Positions 1 to 9,622 are shown, counted from the stretch's first letter. The stretch: 39,602 nucleotides of DNA from an uncultured Burkholderiales bacterium (GCA_903831655.1 CAIKYO010000359.1:1-39602), one strand, 5' to 3'. Notes: generated from the sequence alone by a model not told the origin. A program made the numbers and translations.

Positions 1-35
1 TGCGGGTTCCCGTGTGAAAGTAGGACATCGTTAGG
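1..35 (+). rRNA. rrf: 5S ribosomal RNA, 3' end only (partial)
   Basis: The first 35 bases match the conserved 3' end of betaproteobacterial 5S rRNA: a CCCGTGTGAAAGTAGG core followed by the closing-helix strand ending in TTAGGC. The rest of the gene, and presumably the 16S-23S part of the operon, lies upstream of the window. A strong intrinsic terminator follows within about 16 bases, as expected at the end of an rRNA operon. The exact mature 3' end is uncertain by a few bases. Confidence 0.9.
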
Positions 36-50
36 CTTTTATAGCCAGGA

Positions 51-87
51 AATGCCCAGTTGTTGATTCAACTGGGCATTTTTTTTT
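51..87 (+). terminator. Intrinsic terminator of the rRNA operon
   Basis: A perfect 12-bp stem pairs 51-62 with 69-80 around a 6-base loop and runs straight into a T tract (79-87). This is a textbook rho-independent terminator placed right after the 5S gene. Confidence 0.95.
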
Positions 88-166
88 GCGCAGCGTGATC
101 TCGTGCTTATCCTTGGTTTCTAAGGGGATCAAGCATGTATTAGGGATTACCCTTATAATTGAGGGT

Positions 167-874
167 ATGAATGAATCAGAATCACTCCAAGACGACCCCT
201 TAATGGACTCATGGGCCAAGGTTGTTGTGCCATGGAACATCGAGTTCAAACCCATTGGCATTTCGAGCGTGATGGGAGGATTGAATTCTATTTTTCATTT
301 GAGTGCTGAGCACTTGAAGGGCATAGAAGATCATTTGCTTTCGTTGAATGAGCAGGATCGTTATTTGCGTTTTGGCTACCACGCCAAAGAAGAGCACATC
401 TTGAACTATGTTCAAGGTTTGGACGCCAAGCGTGATCGCTTGCTTGGAATCTTCGACGACGATCATCGCCTTGTGGCCTTTGCGCATCTCTCACTCACTA
501 GGCCAGATGAGTTTGCGCCCTGCGCAGAGTTTGGTGTCTCTGTGGATCCGTCCTTGCGAGGACAAGGAGTGGGTAGTCGATTGTTCAAGTATGCCTGCTT
601 GTTGGCTCGCAATTCAGGGATACGAATGCTCTTCATTCACGCTTTGAGTGAAAACACAGCAATGATCAACATTGCCAAAAGGCACGGCGCCACTTTGGAG
701 AGGCACGGCTCGGAGACCGAATGTTACGTGAAGTTGCCTTTAGGTGACTTCAATAGTTTGATGATTCAGTGGTCAAGCCAATACCTCAACCAAACGAACC
801 TCAACTTGAAAGAACAGACCCAACGCTTTTGGAGTTTTTTGCATGACGTTCAATCTGAGCGTCAAAGAGTCTGA
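167..874 (+). CDS. GNAT-family N-acetyltransferase
   Basis: A predicted acetyl-CoA-dependent N-acetyltransferase of unknown substrate. The GNAT fold is visible: the acceptor region ends in a DRYLRF motif, a beta-hairpin follows (LLGIFDDDHRLVAFAHL), then EFGVSVDPSLRGQGVGSRLF, whose R-G-Q-G-V-G is the acetyl-CoA pyrophosphate-binding loop. The C-terminal tail of about 50 residues is not recognised. The start is uncertain. The frame is open back into the T tract of the rRNA terminator. ATG 167 is chosen here (235 aa), but its GAGGG lies only one base upstream and a TATAAT box sits at 154-159. ATG 272 (200 aa) would begin close to the start of the conserved domain and is a fair alternative. The gene stands alone between the rRNA operon and lnt. 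Confidence 0.75.
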   Translation: MNESESLQDDPLMDSWAKVVVPWNIEFKPIGISSVMGGLNSIFHLSAEHLKGIEDHLLSLNEQDRYLRFGYHAKEEHILNYVQGLDAKRDRLLGIFDDDHRLVAFAHLSLTRPDEFAPCAEFGVSVDPSLRGQGVGSRLFKYACLLARNSGIRMLFIHALSENTAMINIAKRHGATLERHGSETECYVKLPLGDFNSLMIQWSSQYLNQTNLNLKEQTQRFWSFLHDVQSERQRV

Positions 875-999
875 GTCCAGCGGTCTTTAATGGGGTTCGT
901 CTCAAGGGCGCACGCAGACATGTGCTTCAGCAGAATCACAACATTTGCTGGATAAAATCACGCTTCAAGTTGATGCGTGTCGCTGCGCCCTGAAGTGCA

Positions 1000-2652
1000 G
1001 TGGGTTCAGCAGTTCATCAACAGCCGACCCCGTTTCTCTTTGAGTACTTCATTTTGTTTCAAACTCCAATTGCCTGGCCGTGGGCTTTGTTTGCAGGTCT
1101 CTTGCAAGCGCTCTCCATGGGCTTGCCATTTCATGCAGGACCTTGTGCTTTTTTGCAAGTGACGTCCATGGTCTTTTTGGCCCTGGGTGTGAGTTCACAA
1201 AAGACTTCGAAAAAAGCCATTCAATGGGGATGGATCTATCAAGCGAGCGCCTTCGTGGGGACGTTTTGGTGGATCTTCATCTCTTTACATGTGTACGGGG
1301 AAATGCCAGAGTGGTTGGCCCTCAGTGCGGTGTTGCTCTTGAGTGCTCTGTTGGCTTTGTATTGGGCTGCAATGGCAGGGTGTTTTCATCACTTGTTGAC
1401 ACAAGGCGGGATGAGCCGGTTCAAAATTTGTCGGGCCAGCCTCCTCTTTGCACTGTGCTGGATGCTCTCCGAGTTGGCAAGAGGCGTTTGGTTCACTGGG
1501 TTTCCATGGGGCTCGAGCGGTTACGCGCACACACTCAGCTACTTCTCGCTATTGGCACCCCTGATTGGGGTCTACGGCATTGGCGCTGTGAGTGCTGGGC
1601 TTTCAATGGCTTTGGTGTTGGGATGGATCTCGCTTAGAGCATCAAGTGTCAACGCACAAGCGCGTCACGGTTTGAGGGTCGCGGTTTGGACCGCATTTTC
1701 CTTGCTCCTGCTGGGCTTGACGGTGGTGCCCCTTCGAGACAGAGAGAACTTGGAGCGCGGACAGGCCGCTCAGCAAGGAGCCCTCAAAGTGGCTTTGCTT
1801 CAAGGCAACGTCCCGCAAGAAAACAAGTTCTCAACGGCGAGAAAAGAGGCCAGCGAGTGGTACACACGTGGCTTACTGCAAGAGCAAGCGGATTTGGTGA
1901 TCACGCCAGAGACTGCGTTTGCACAGGTGGCGCAAAGCATGCCAGAGACATTTTGGAGCGCGCTCATAGAGCACTCACAAAAGACCCACACTTCGATGCT
2001 TTTGGGCATGCCCATTGTTGATGAAAGCGGATATACCAATAGCGCATTGGGCATTGGGCCCGAGCGCCGTATGCTCTACAGGTACGACAAAGCGCATTTG
2101 GTGCCTTTTGGAGAGTTTTTACCCCCTTTCTTCAAATGGTTCACAGATCAGATGAAGATGCCTTTGGGCTTTTTCAGATTTGGAGCGGAAGTTCAAGACT
2201 CCATGCCCGTTGGCAAGGAGCGAATTGCGCCCAATATTTGTTATGAAGATTTGTTTGGCGAGGAATTGGCCAAGAGGTTCTTGGTGCCACAGCAGGCGCC
2301 CACAATGATGGTCAACATGAGCAACATCGCGTGGTTTGGCGACACCGTGATCGTGGATCAACATTTGGAGATCTCGCGCATGAGAACACTGGAGTTGCAG
2401 CGTCCAATGATTAGGAGCACCAATTCAGGTGCCACAGCGGTGATTGATGAAAGGGGACGGTTGCTCTCCCAGATGCCAAGTTTTGAGCGCGGCATATTGC
2501 GCTTTGAAGTCAAAGGCGTAGACCAAGGACCGACTTTTTTTGCTTGGTGGGCGTCAAGGTTTGGATTGTGGCCACTGTGGCTCTTGGGTGTGATGGTCTT
2601 GCTGGCTGAGGGCTTGCAGTTGGTGCGCTCAAGGGGCTTCTTGAAAATCTAA
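1000..2652 (+). CDS. lnt: Apolipoprotein N-acyltransferase
   Basis: Inner-membrane enzyme that adds the third acyl chain to the N-terminal cysteine of lipoproteins, the last step of lipoprotein maturation. The N-terminal half is hydrophobic with several membrane segments, including the family-typical WPWALFAGLL start and the FTGFPWGSSGY loop. It is followed by a periplasmic carbon-nitrogen hydrolase domain. The catalytic triad is visible as E304 (TPETAF), K364 (YDKAHLVPFGE) and C414 (NICYEDLFGEE), with spacing close to that of the E. coli enzyme. A last membrane segment lies near the C-terminus. At 550 aa the length is normal. The start is GTG at 1000; the frame is closed by a stop at 991-993, so no longer form is possible. 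No corC/ybeX gene lies upstream, unlike the common ybeZ-ybeY-ybeX-lnt order. Confidence 0.95.
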   Translation: MGSAVHQQPTPFLFEYFILFQTPIAWPWALFAGLLQALSMGLPFHAGPCAFLQVTSMVFLALGVSSQKTSKKAIQWGWIYQASAFVGTFWWIFISLHVYGEMPEWLALSAVLLLSALLALYWAAMAGCFHHLLTQGGMSRFKICRASLLFALCWMLSELARGVWFTGFPWGSSGYAHTLSYFSLLAPLIGVYGIGAVSAGLSMALVLGWISLRASSVNAQARHGLRVAVWTAFSLLLLGLTVVPLRDRENLERGQAAQQGALKVALLQGNVPQENKFSTARKEASEWYTRGLLQEQADLVITPETAFAQVAQSMPETFWSALIEHSQKTHTSMLLGMPIVDESGYTNSALGIGPERRMLYRYDKAHLVPFGEFLPPFFKWFTDQMKMPLGFFRFGAEVQDSMPVGKERIAPNICYEDLFGEELAKRFLVPQQAPTMMVNMSNIAWFGDTVIVDQHLEISRMRTLELQRPMIRSTNSGATAVIDERGRLLSQMPSFERGILRFEVKGVDQGPTFFAWWASRFGLWPLWLLGVMVLLAEGLQLVRSRGFLKI

Positions 2653-2712
2653 ATCACCCCCGCTCAAAGCCCACAATGAAGGGCAAAGGAAAGTAAAATC
2701 AAGCTTTGGGCC

Positions 2713-2741
2713 TTGTGAGACAGACCCAGCTCACATTTAAT
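2713..2741 (+). promoter_or_regulatory. Candidate sigma-70 promoter for glyQS
   Basis: TTGTGA (2713-2718), a 17-base spacer and TTTAAT (2736-2741) give a plausible -35/-10 pair. Transcription would begin near 2748, leaving a leader of about 68 bases before the glyQ ATG. This is inferred from the motif only. Confidence 0.4.
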
Positions 2742-2815
2742 TGCGCTTGTCCCATCTTGGTGGGGTCCAAGCCCAAAGGCGCCAGACTCCACTGCAAACC
2801 AGATCAACATTAGAC

Positions 2816-3730
2816 ATGCTTCATTTCCAACAGATCATTCTCACGCTTCAAAACTATTGGGGTCAACAAGGCTGTGCATTGCTGCAACCCTATGACATGG
2901 AGGTGGGTGCAGGCACATCACACACGGCGACTTTTTTGCGCGCATTGGGCCCTGAGCCCTGGAAGGCTGCCTATGTGCAACCCAGTCGCAGGCCCAAGGA
3001 TGGTCGTTACGGAGAAAACCCAAACCGCTTACAACACTACTATCAATACCAAGTGGTTTTAAAGCCTGCCCCAGAAAACATCCTTGATCTGTATTTAGGA
3101 TCTTTGGAAGCCTTGGGCTTTGATTTGAAAAACAATGACATTCGATTCGTCGAGGACGATTGGGAAAATCCAACTCTGGGTGCTTGGGGACTGGGGTGGG
3201 AGGTCTGGTTGAATGGCATGGAGGTGACACAGTTCACCTATTTTCAGCAAGTCGGTGGCATCAATTGCCACCCCATCACGGGTGAGATCACCTATGGCTT
3301 AGAAAGACTGGCCATGTATCTGCAAGGTGTTGACAATGTCTACGACCTCACCTGGACAGAGGGACTCAAATACCGGGATGTGTATTTGCAAAACGAGCAA
3401 GAGCAGTCTGCATACAACTTTGAGCACAGCGATGTGGAATTTTTACTCCACGCATTCTCGGCGCATGAAAAACAAGCTCAGCACTTGATGTCCGTTCAAT
3501 TGGCCTTGCCAGCTTATGAGCAGGTGCTCAAAGCCGCTCACACCTTTAACTTGTTGGATGCACGGGGTTCGATCTCAGTTACCGAGAGAGCAGGCTATAT
3601 CACCCGCATACGCAATTTGGCCAGAGCTGTGGCTCAAAGCTATTATGAAAGTCGAGAGCGACTGGGGTTCCCCTTGGCGCCCAAAGCATGGGTGAATGCA
3701 ATGCCTAAAAAAGAAGGGGAAAAAGCATGA
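2816..3730 (+). CDS. glyQ: Glycyl-tRNA synthetase alpha subunit
   Basis: Alpha subunit of the bacterial alpha2-beta2 glycyl-tRNA synthetase; it holds the class II active site that activates glycine and charges tRNA-Gly. The opening [20 protein letters not shown] matches the conserved family start, so ATG 2816 is preferred over an upstream in-frame ATG at 2741 that would add 25 unrelated residues. Other recognisable blocks are [54 protein letters not shown] and [12 protein letters not shown]. The 304 aa length is normal. The stop overlaps the glyS start by four bases (ATGA), so the two subunits are translationally coupled. Confidence 0.97.
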   Translation: MLHFQQIILTLQNYWGQQGCALLQPYDMEVGAGTSHTATFLRALGPEPWKAAYVQPSRRPKDGRYGENPNRLQHYYQYQVVLKPAPENILDLYLGSLEALGFDLKNNDIRFVEDDWENPTLGAWGLGWEVWLNGMEVTQFTYFQQVGGINCHPITGEITYGLERLAMYLQGVDNVYDLTWTEGLKYRDVYLQNEQEQSAYNFEHSDVEFLLHAFSAHEKQAQHLMSVQLALPAYEQVLKAAHTFNLLDARGSISVTERAGYITRIRNLARAVAQSYYESRERLGFPLAPKAWVNAMPKKEGEKA

Positions 3731-5883
3731 GTGCACATCCCTCAAAAGATTTATTGATCGAACTCTTGGTGGAGGAGTTGCCCCCCAAAGCGTTGACCAA
3801 GTTGGACCAAGCGTTTAGCAAGGTGTTGTTTGATGAATTAAAACGACAAGACTTGCTGGTGAGCGATGCTCACTTTGAATCCTTTGCAACCCCCAGAAGA
3901 CTTGGGGTGTTGGTGCATGGAGTTTTAAGCGAGGCCCCGCCCAAAGAGGTCGAGCAAAAGCTCATGCCCAAGTCGGTTGGCGTGACGCCCGAGGGTGCCG
4001 CATCTGCTGCACTCACCAAAAAGCTCAATGCCCTGGGGTTGGGGCATTTGGGTGTTCGTGACTTGCTGGTGATTGGAGATGGAAAAGCAGATCAGTTGTG
4101 GGTCAAAAGCATACAAAACGGCGTGAGCTTGGAGGAGGGTGCACAAAAGGCCTTGAACGAGGCCATCTCCAAGTTGCCCATCCCCAAGGTCATGAGTTAC
4201 CAACTCCACCAAGGCTGTGAGTTGCCAGGGTGGAGCAGCGTGAATTTTGTGCGACCCGTGCATGGATTGGTCGCTTTGTTTGGCCAAGATGTGTTGCCAC
4301 TTCATGCGTTGGGTCTGAGTGCCACTCGGCACACCAAGGGGCACCGCTTTGAAGCAAAGTCCGATGTGCTGGAGATCCAAGGCGCCGCTGATTACGAAAA
4401 AACGCTGCTGGATCAAGGCGCAGTGATTGCCTCCTACAGCAAGCGCAAAGAGAACATCCGAGCCCAACTCTTGGCCAGCGCCAACGCGCAAGGTTCAGGC
4501 TTGGCGGTGATTGAGGACGAGGCACTCCTTGATGAGGTGTGCTCTTTGGTTGAGCGACCCAATGTGCTCCCTTGCCAATTTGAGTCAGCCTTTTTAGAAG
4601 TTCCCCAAGAATGCTTGATCTTGACGATGAAGGCGAACCAAAAGTACTTCCCCTTGGTCAATGAAAGTGGCAAGTTGGTGAACCATTTCTTGGTGGTGAG
4701 CAACATCAGCCCCAAGGACCCCAGTGCTGTGATCTCTGGCAACGAGCGAGTGGTGCGCCCCCGCTTGTCAGACGCGCAGTTCTTCTTTGAGCAAGACAAG
4801 AAGGTGACTTTGGAGTCTCGTGTCGCGGGCTTGGACAAGGTGGTGTACCACCAAAAGTTGGGTACACAAGGACAAAGAACTGCTCGGGTCTCGGCCATTG
4901 CTCACTTGCTTGCCAAAGAACTACAAGACTTGGGTGCTTTGAGTGCTGCACAAGTCAAGAGTGTTGAGATGGCCGCGCGTGTTGCCAAAGTCGATTTGTT
5001 GACCGATATGGTGGGCGAGTTTCCAGAGTTGCAAGGCATCATGGGGCATTACTATGCCTTAAACGACGGGTACCCCATGGATGTCGCATTGGCCATTGAG
5101 GACCACTACAGGCCTCGTTTTGCTGGCGACGCTTTGCCCAGAGACCCCGTGGGCGTGGTGTTGGCCTTGGCCGACAAGCTGGAGACCTTGGTGGGCTTGT
5201 TTGCCATTGGCCAGCAGCCCACAGCGGACAAAGATCCCTACGCGCTCAGAAGGCATGCATTGGGTGTGATTCGAATCATCCGTGAGAAAGGCTTGAACCT
5301 CTCGCTCAAGAGACTGTTGGCTGAGACGACTCAAGCCTTTGCGGGCCACGAGCCTCAAGATGGATGGGGCGTGGTGCTCGAATCTTTGAGAGGCTTTTTC
5401 TTTGACCGATTGGCCGGTGCGTTAAAGGAGTCGGGCTACGCTGCCAAGGAAATTGAAGCAGTGCTCTCCTTGAAACCAGATTTGCTCACCGACATCGACT
5501 TGAGGCTTCAAGCGGTGAGGGCTTTTGCCTTGTTGCTAGAAGCGCCTGCGCTGGCGGCCGCCAACAAGCGAATTTCCAACATCCTCAAAAAGTCTCAAGA
5601 TCCTCTGGTTCCCCTGAACACCGCGTTGCTGGGTGCGGGAGCAGAGAGTGAGTTGTTTGAAGCCATGTCCAAGACCTTGCCGCAAGCAAAATCTCTTTTT
5701 GAGCAAAAAAAATACACCGAGTCTCTCACCAGTTTGGCGCCCTTGAAGGCCAGTGTGGATCACTTCTTTGACGCGGTGATGGTCAATGCACCTGAGCTTG
5801 AGGTGCGTCAAAACCGCTTGGCCTTGTTGACCCAATTGCACGGGGCGATGAATGCCGTGGCGGATTTGTCTGTGTTGGCGTGA
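3727..5883 (+). CDS. glyS: Glycyl-tRNA synthetase beta subunit
   Basis: Beta subunit of the tetrameric glycyl-tRNA synthetase, carrying the tRNA-binding part, an HD-like domain and a C-terminal anticodon-binding domain. It begins with the family-typical [15 protein letters not shown] and includes [71 protein letters not shown] and [19 protein letters not shown]. At 718 aa it is a normal length. It starts inside the glyQ stop (ATGA) and is followed after 44 bases by gmhB. Confidence 0.97.
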   Translation: MSAHPSKDLLIELLVEELPPKALTKLDQAFSKVLFDELKRQDLLVSDAHFESFATPRRLGVLVHGVLSEAPPKEVEQKLMPKSVGVTPEGAASAALTKKLNALGLGHLGVRDLLVIGDGKADQLWVKSIQNGVSLEEGAQKALNEAISKLPIPKVMSYQLHQGCELPGWSSVNFVRPVHGLVALFGQDVLPLHALGLSATRHTKGHRFEAKSDVLEIQGAADYEKTLLDQGAVIASYSKRKENIRAQLLASANAQGSGLAVIEDEALLDEVCSLVERPNVLPCQFESAFLEVPQECLILTMKANQKYFPLVNESGKLVNHFLVVSNISPKDPSAVISGNERVVRPRLSDAQFFFEQDKKVTLESRVAGLDKVVYHQKLGTQGQRTARVSAIAHLLAKELQDLGALSAAQVKSVEMAARVAKVDLLTDMVGEFPELQGIMGHYYALNDGYPMDVALAIEDHYRPRFAGDALPRDPVGVVLALADKLETLVGLFAIGQQPTADKDPYALRRHALGVIRIIREKGLNLSLKRLLAETTQAFAGHEPQDGWGVVLESLRGFFFDRLAGALKESGYAAKEIEAVLSLKPDLLTDIDLRLQAVRAFALLLEAPALAAANKRISNILKKSQDPLVPLNTALLGAGAESELFEAMSKTLPQAKSLFEQKKYTESLTSLAPLKASVDHFFDAVMVNAPELEVRQNRLALLTQLHGAMNAVADLSVLA

Positions 5884-5927
5884 GAGGCGGGCAATACCTG
5901 CTTGATCGCTTTTAAAGGAGTAGTTCA

Positions 5928-6494
5928 ATGACCAAGCTTGTGATCTTGGATCGCGATGGCACCATCAATGCAGACCGGGATGACTATGTCAAAACGGTTG
6001 ACGAATGGGTGCCCTTGGACAATGCACTCCAAGCGATTGCCAAATTGAATCACGCGGGTTGGCGCGTTGTCATTGCCTCCAATCAATCGGGCTTGGGGCG
6101 TGGTTTGTTTGATGTGGCAACACTCAATGCGATGCATGAAAAAATGAACAAACTCTTGGCTCAGGAAGGTGGCAGGGTCGAGGCCATTTTTTATTGCCCG
6201 CACACCAAGGACGATGGATGTGATTGCAGAAAACCTCTCTCCGGACTGTATGAGCAAATTGGTGCTCGCTTGGGGCTGGATTTGAGCGGGGTGCCCACCG
6301 TGGGCGATTCTCTAAGAGACCTGCAAGCTGGCTATGCAGTTGGATGCGAGCCCCATTTGGTGCTGACGGGCAAAGGCGAGGCCTTTAGAGGTCAAGCTTT
6401 GTCTCCCCACTTTCCAAGCAACACCCGCATTCACGAGGACCTCTTTGCCTTTGCGCATTGGTTGCTTCATGAGCGTGACAAAGGTTTGACATGA
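5928..6494 (+). CDS. gmhB: D-glycero-beta-D-manno-heptose-1,7-bisphosphate 7-phosphatase
   Basis: HAD-superfamily phosphatase that removes the 7-phosphate of heptose bisphosphate on the way to ADP-heptose for the lipopolysaccharide inner core. The nucleophile motif is L-D8-R-D10-G-T. The GmhB zinc site is seen as C90-P-H92 with C98-D-C100-R-K-P. The late acidic motif is VGDSLRDLQAG. At 188 aa it has the usual length. A good ribosome-binding site (AAAGGAG) lies about nine bases before ATG 5928. The stop overlaps the plsC start (ATGA). This linkage of glyS, gmhB and plsC is common in Burkholderiales. Confidence 0.94.
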   Translation: MTKLVILDRDGTINADRDDYVKTVDEWVPLDNALQAIAKLNHAGWRVVIASNQSGLGRGLFDVATLNAMHEKMNKLLAQEGGRVEAIFYCPHTKDDGCDCRKPLSGLYEQIGARLGLDLSGVPTVGDSLRDLQAGYAVGCEPHLVLTGKGEAFRGQALSPHFPSNTRIHEDLFAFAHWLLHERDKGLT

Positions 6495-7267
6495 GCAAAG
6501 CATTGGCCTTCGTTCGCTCTTCTTTGCACATGCTGTGGATGCTTGTGACGGTGGTGCCGTTCACTTTGGTCATTTTGCTCATGGCGCTCTTTGGGGTGTC
6601 CAAGGCGCACCGCTATCCGGTTGCGCGCACCTGGCTTACCCATTGTGTGGATTCGGCCAAGTGGATCTGTGGCGTTCGTTACGAGTTGATTGGACAAGAG
6701 AATTTGGAGCCATTGAAGGACGTGCCAGTGGTGGTTTTGGTCAAGCACCAGTCCACATATGAAACATTTTTAATGCCGGGCATCATGCCCAAACCCTTGG
6801 CCTATGTGTTCAAGAAAGAGTTGTTGAGGATTCCATTTTTTGGTTGGTCCATTGGCAGCTTGGACATGGTGCACATTGATCGTGCAAGCAGCATTCGTGC
6901 CTTTGCCAAGGTGATCTCACGCGGCAAAGAGTTGTTGGCCAAAGGGCACTGGGTCATCATGTTTCCCGAGGGCACACGTGTGGCCAGGGGTGAGGTGGGC
7001 GAGTACAAGCCTGGAGGTACCCGACTTGCCATTGCCGCTGGCGCTCGCGTGTTGCCAGTTGCGGTGAGCTCTGCGCGCTGTTGGCCCAAGCATTCATTCA
7101 TCAAAACGCCAGGACTGGTCACCGTCTCGATTGGCCCAGCCATTGAGAGCACAGATCGTGCCGCGCCCGAGCTCATGCAAGAGGTGCAGAAGTGGATCGA
7201 GACTGAAATGCGCCGCATCGATCCCCAGGCGTATGAGATCGTTGGCACTGAGAATGCTCAAGACTGA
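6491..7267 (+). CDS. plsC: 1-acyl-sn-glycerol-3-phosphate acyltransferase
   Basis: Membrane-bound acyltransferase that converts lysophosphatidic acid to phosphatidic acid. It has an N-terminal membrane segment at about residues 12-35. The catalytic motif is KH86QSTYE91, an HX4E variant of the usual HX4D; I recall the glutamate form as common in betaproteobacterial members. The substrate-binding motif is FPEGTR (158-163), and the KPGGTRLAIAAGARVLPVAV block is also typical. At 258 aa the length is normal. Translation is coupled to gmhB by an ATGA overlap and the gene leads into a metallopeptidase gene. Confidence 0.92.
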   Translation: MSKALAFVRSSLHMLWMLVTVVPFTLVILLMALFGVSKAHRYPVARTWLTHCVDSAKWICGVRYELIGQENLEPLKDVPVVVLVKHQSTYETFLMPGIMPKPLAYVFKKELLRIPFFGWSIGSLDMVHIDRASSIRAFAKVISRGKELLAKGHWVIMFPEGTRVARGEVGEYKPGGTRLAIAAGARVLPVAVSSARCWPKHSFIKTPGLVTVSIGPAIESTDRAAPELMQEVQKWIETEMRRIDPQAYEIVGTENAQD

Positions 7268-7277
7268 GGGCTCACTT

Positions 7278-8366
7278 GTGCGTGCACCTCAGGGTCAATC
7301 ACATTTTCTTCAACTGGTCTTTGACTTTCTCTCGCCGCAAAGCCACTCCCCTTCGGTTTTGCCAAGCCCTCCTCCCAAGCTCCCCAAAGCCAAGATGCCT
7401 GGCAAGGACAAGCGTGTGGTTGACTTGCTTGGTCAAGTCATTGAGTATGAACTGCTTCGCAGAAAGAGAAAAACCATTGGCATGCACGTGAGTGAGGGCC
7501 GACTCAGGGTGGCGGCACCCAAGTGGGTGAGCTTGTCGCAAATCCATGAGGCCTTGCAAGAAAAGGGCGCTTGGATCTTAAAGCAAATAGAGCACACCCA
7601 AGAAAAAGCCAAAGCTGCGAAAGCTCAAGATGTGCGTGTGGTGCAGGGTTGTGTGTTGCCTTGGTTGGGCTCAAACTTGCAAGTGAACTTCGCCATGGAT
7701 TCAAGTGCTCCCAAGCCCTTGGCCCTCAACTCGAGAGGTGAGGGTGTGGCCCATGTGGGTGCGAAGACACTGGCTCAATTGGTTCAGAGGTCGTTTGTCG
7801 AGCGCCAAGTGGGTGAGGGAGCCTGGGCCCGTTGTTCGGTGCAAGAGGCCTTTGAGCTTGAGAGTGCGCGTGCGCCTTTGACGCTCCAAGCCAACGCAGC
7901 ACTTACAGGTTCAAGTCCAACGCCTCAGGGCCAAGCGTTTTATCGTTTGAATCTAGCGCTGCCGCATCTACCGCAGTCAGTTGAAGCCTCGGGTGAGCTT
8001 GCGCTGCAGGTCTTGACCGCGGTCCTTAAAGCCCATGCACATGCGTGTTTTGAGGGTCGCTTGTCTCACTTTGCCGCTCGCTTTGGGGTTGCCTTTAAGA
8101 GCTTCAAGCTCAGTGCTGCAAAAACGCGGTGGGGCAGCGCGAGCCAAAGTGGTTTGATTCATTTGAACTGGCACTTGGTTCACTTTTCGCCCGCGCTCAT
8201 GGATTATGTGGTGGCTCATGAATTGTGTCATTTGATTCACATGAACCACAGTGAGCAATTTTGGGCTCGGTTGAGCCAAGTCATGCCCGACAGTGAGCTC
8301 AGAAGACAAATTTTGCATCGCAAAACCCCTCCTCGGTTGTTGTCTCTTGATGAGTCTCTCAATTGA
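7278..8366 (+). CDS. YgjP-like (M48/DUF45) zinc metallopeptidase
   Basis: Predicted zinc-dependent metallohydrolase of the YgjP/DUF45 group, biological role unknown. The domain begins near YELLRRKRKTIGMHVSEGRLRVAAPKWVSL and ends in the metal-binding block VVAHELCHLIHMNHSEQFW, with zinc ligands H314 and H318 and the catalytic Glu between them. KTRWGSAS is also typical. Between the two is a longer, less conserved section (about residues 130-240). GTG 7278 is chosen because GAGGG (7266-7270) lies seven bases upstream; ATG 7254, inside the plsC end, is a possible alternative adding eight residues. It is the last gene of the glyQ-glyS-gmhB-plsC run. Confidence 0.85.
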   Translation: MRAPQGQSHFLQLVFDFLSPQSHSPSVLPSPPPKLPKAKMPGKDKRVVDLLGQVIEYELLRRKRKTIGMHVSEGRLRVAAPKWVSLSQIHEALQEKGAWILKQIEHTQEKAKAAKAQDVRVVQGCVLPWLGSNLQVNFAMDSSAPKPLALNSRGEGVAHVGAKTLAQLVQRSFVERQVGEGAWARCSVQEAFELESARAPLTLQANAALTGSSPTPQGQAFYRLNLALPHLPQSVEASGELALQVLTAVLKAHAHACFEGRLSHFAARFGVAFKSFKLSAAKTRWGSASQSGLIHLNWHLVHFSPALMDYVVAHELCHLIHMNHSEQFWARLSQVMPDSELRRQILHRKTPPRLLSLDESLN

Positions 8367-8454
8367 GTCCGACTCACAATTGCACAATAGACGGGGCTCG
8401 CTGTAGACAAGTACAGTCGCCACAAGTTGGTATTTTTGGAAGGTACGTTAAGAC

Positions 8455-9141
8455 ATGACCCAATCACTCAGCCATTTGTTTCACAACAACAAACAATGGG
8501 CCACTCGAATGGAGGCGGAGAACCCTGGGTTTTTCGACAAACTCTCCAAACAGCAAAGCCCCAAATATTTGTGGATCGGATGCTCGGACTCGCGAGTGCC
8601 GGCCAATCAAATCACCGGACTCGATCCTGGAGAGGTGTTTGTGCATCGAAACGTGGCCAATGTTGTGGTGCACTCAGATTTGAATGCACTGTCGGTGATT
8701 CAATTTGCCGTTGAGCACTTGAAGGTTGAGCACATCATGGTGGTGGGTCACTATGGGTGTGCCGGTGTGATCGCTGCCACCCGAGGCCAAAGAATTGGCT
8801 TGGCTGACAATTGGTTAAGGCATGTCCAAGATGTGCGACTCCGACATCGCCAGCGCTTGAACCACTTGGAGCAGCATCAATTGGAAGATGTGATGTGTGA
8901 GATGAACGTGATTGAACAAGTGGGCAATGTCGCTTTGTCCAATGTGCTCCAAGATGCATGGTCTAGAGGACAAAAGGTGAGTGTGCACGGTTGGGTGTAC
9001 GGCGTCAAAGACGGTCTGCTTAAAGATTTGGAGGTCACCATGAGTGCCACTGAAGAGGTGGTGGATGTGTTTCGAGCGGCCTTCAAACGCTACCCAAGGG
9101 GCGAGGGCTTTGATCCCCAACTCTCCAACCAAGAGGAATGA
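8455..9141 (+). CDS. can: Beta-class carbonic anhydrase
   Basis: Cytoplasmic zinc enzyme that interconverts CO2 and bicarbonate, supplying bicarbonate for carboxylation reactions. The zinc ligands are C43 (IGCSDSRVP, with the D45-R47 dyad), H99 and C102 (VVGHYGCAGV). FVHRNVANVV and ALSVIQFAVEHL are also typical. At 228 aa it is close to the E. coli Can length. The start is preceded by GGAAGG about ten bases upstream. The DUF1289 gene begins four bases after its stop, so the two are probably cotranscribed. Confidence 0.95.
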   Translation: MTQSLSHLFHNNKQWATRMEAENPGFFDKLSKQQSPKYLWIGCSDSRVPANQITGLDPGEVFVHRNVANVVVHSDLNALSVIQFAVEHLKVEHIMVVGHYGCAGVIAATRGQRIGLADNWLRHVQDVRLRHRQRLNHLEQHQLEDVMCEMNVIEQVGNVALSNVLQDAWSRGQKVSVHGWVYGVKDGLLKDLEVTMSATEEVVDVFRAAFKRYPRGEGFDPQLSNQEE

Positions 9142-9145
9142 AGGC

Positions 9146-9400
9146 ATGAGCAGCACACAAGCCATTCGCATTCAAAGACTCAGTGACAAAGCTGAAATGG
9201 CCATGGACTTGGAGAGCGACTTTGTGCTCTCACCTTGCATCGGGGTGTGTGAGGTTCATAAGCGCGCACAAGTGTGTGTGGGTTGCTACAGAACGATGGA
9301 GGAAATTGTGCGCTGGACCTCCTACACTTTGCATGAAAAAAGAGCCATTTGGACGCAAATCATGGCTCGCACTGAGCAAACACAATACCAGCACTTTTGA
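9146..9400 (+). CDS. DUF1289 small cysteine-rich protein
   Basis: An 84-residue protein with the DUF1289 signature: SPC31IGVC35 followed by C44VGC47 and a conserved EIVRW tail with a basic KRAIW end. Four cysteines in two C-x2/3-C pairs suggest a metal-binding knuckle; no function is established that I can state. ATG 9146 follows the carbonic anhydrase stop by four bases and has AGAGG upstream, so a longer frame reaching back into that gene is not favoured. Confidence 0.85.
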   Translation: MSSTQAIRIQRLSDKAEMAMDLESDFVLSPCIGVCEVHKRAQVCVGCYRTMEEIVRWTSYTLHEKRAIWTQIMARTEQTQYQHF

Positions 9401-9468
9401 TCCCATGTGGGCTCCAATCTAGGGAAAGCCCGCATCTCGCAACTACGCATTAGATCAACTTTTGGTGG

Positions 9469-9501
9469 AAATTGACCCAGATTTGTCAATTTCGTCAGAA
9501 T
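9469..9501 (+). promoter_or_regulatory. Palindromic operator candidate over a putative promoter
   Basis: AAATTGAC (9469-9476), an 8-base spacer and GTCAATTT (9485-9492) form a perfect inverted repeat. Its left arm contains TTGACC (9472-9477), which with CAGAAT (9496-9501) and an 18-base spacer makes a reasonable -35/-10 pair. A repressor bound here would block the promoter of the downstream symporter gene. Further GTCAA half-site-like words occur at 9509 and 9564. The regulator is unknown and no regulator gene is adjacent. Confidence 0.4.
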
Positions 9502-9622
9502 CCAGTCAGTCAACTCCAACATATTTGATCGTCAGCTCCGCATTGGGTGCCCGCAGGGTCCAAGTCAACCCATTGGGGGGCTGTATCGACAGATGCATAA
9601 AAATTATTCAGGAGATGAATCC

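Noticed and set aside
9405-9432. Hairpin TGTGGGCT/AGCCCGCA after the DUF1289 gene as a terminator
   Set aside because: The stem has a G-U pair, a long loop and no T tract after it.
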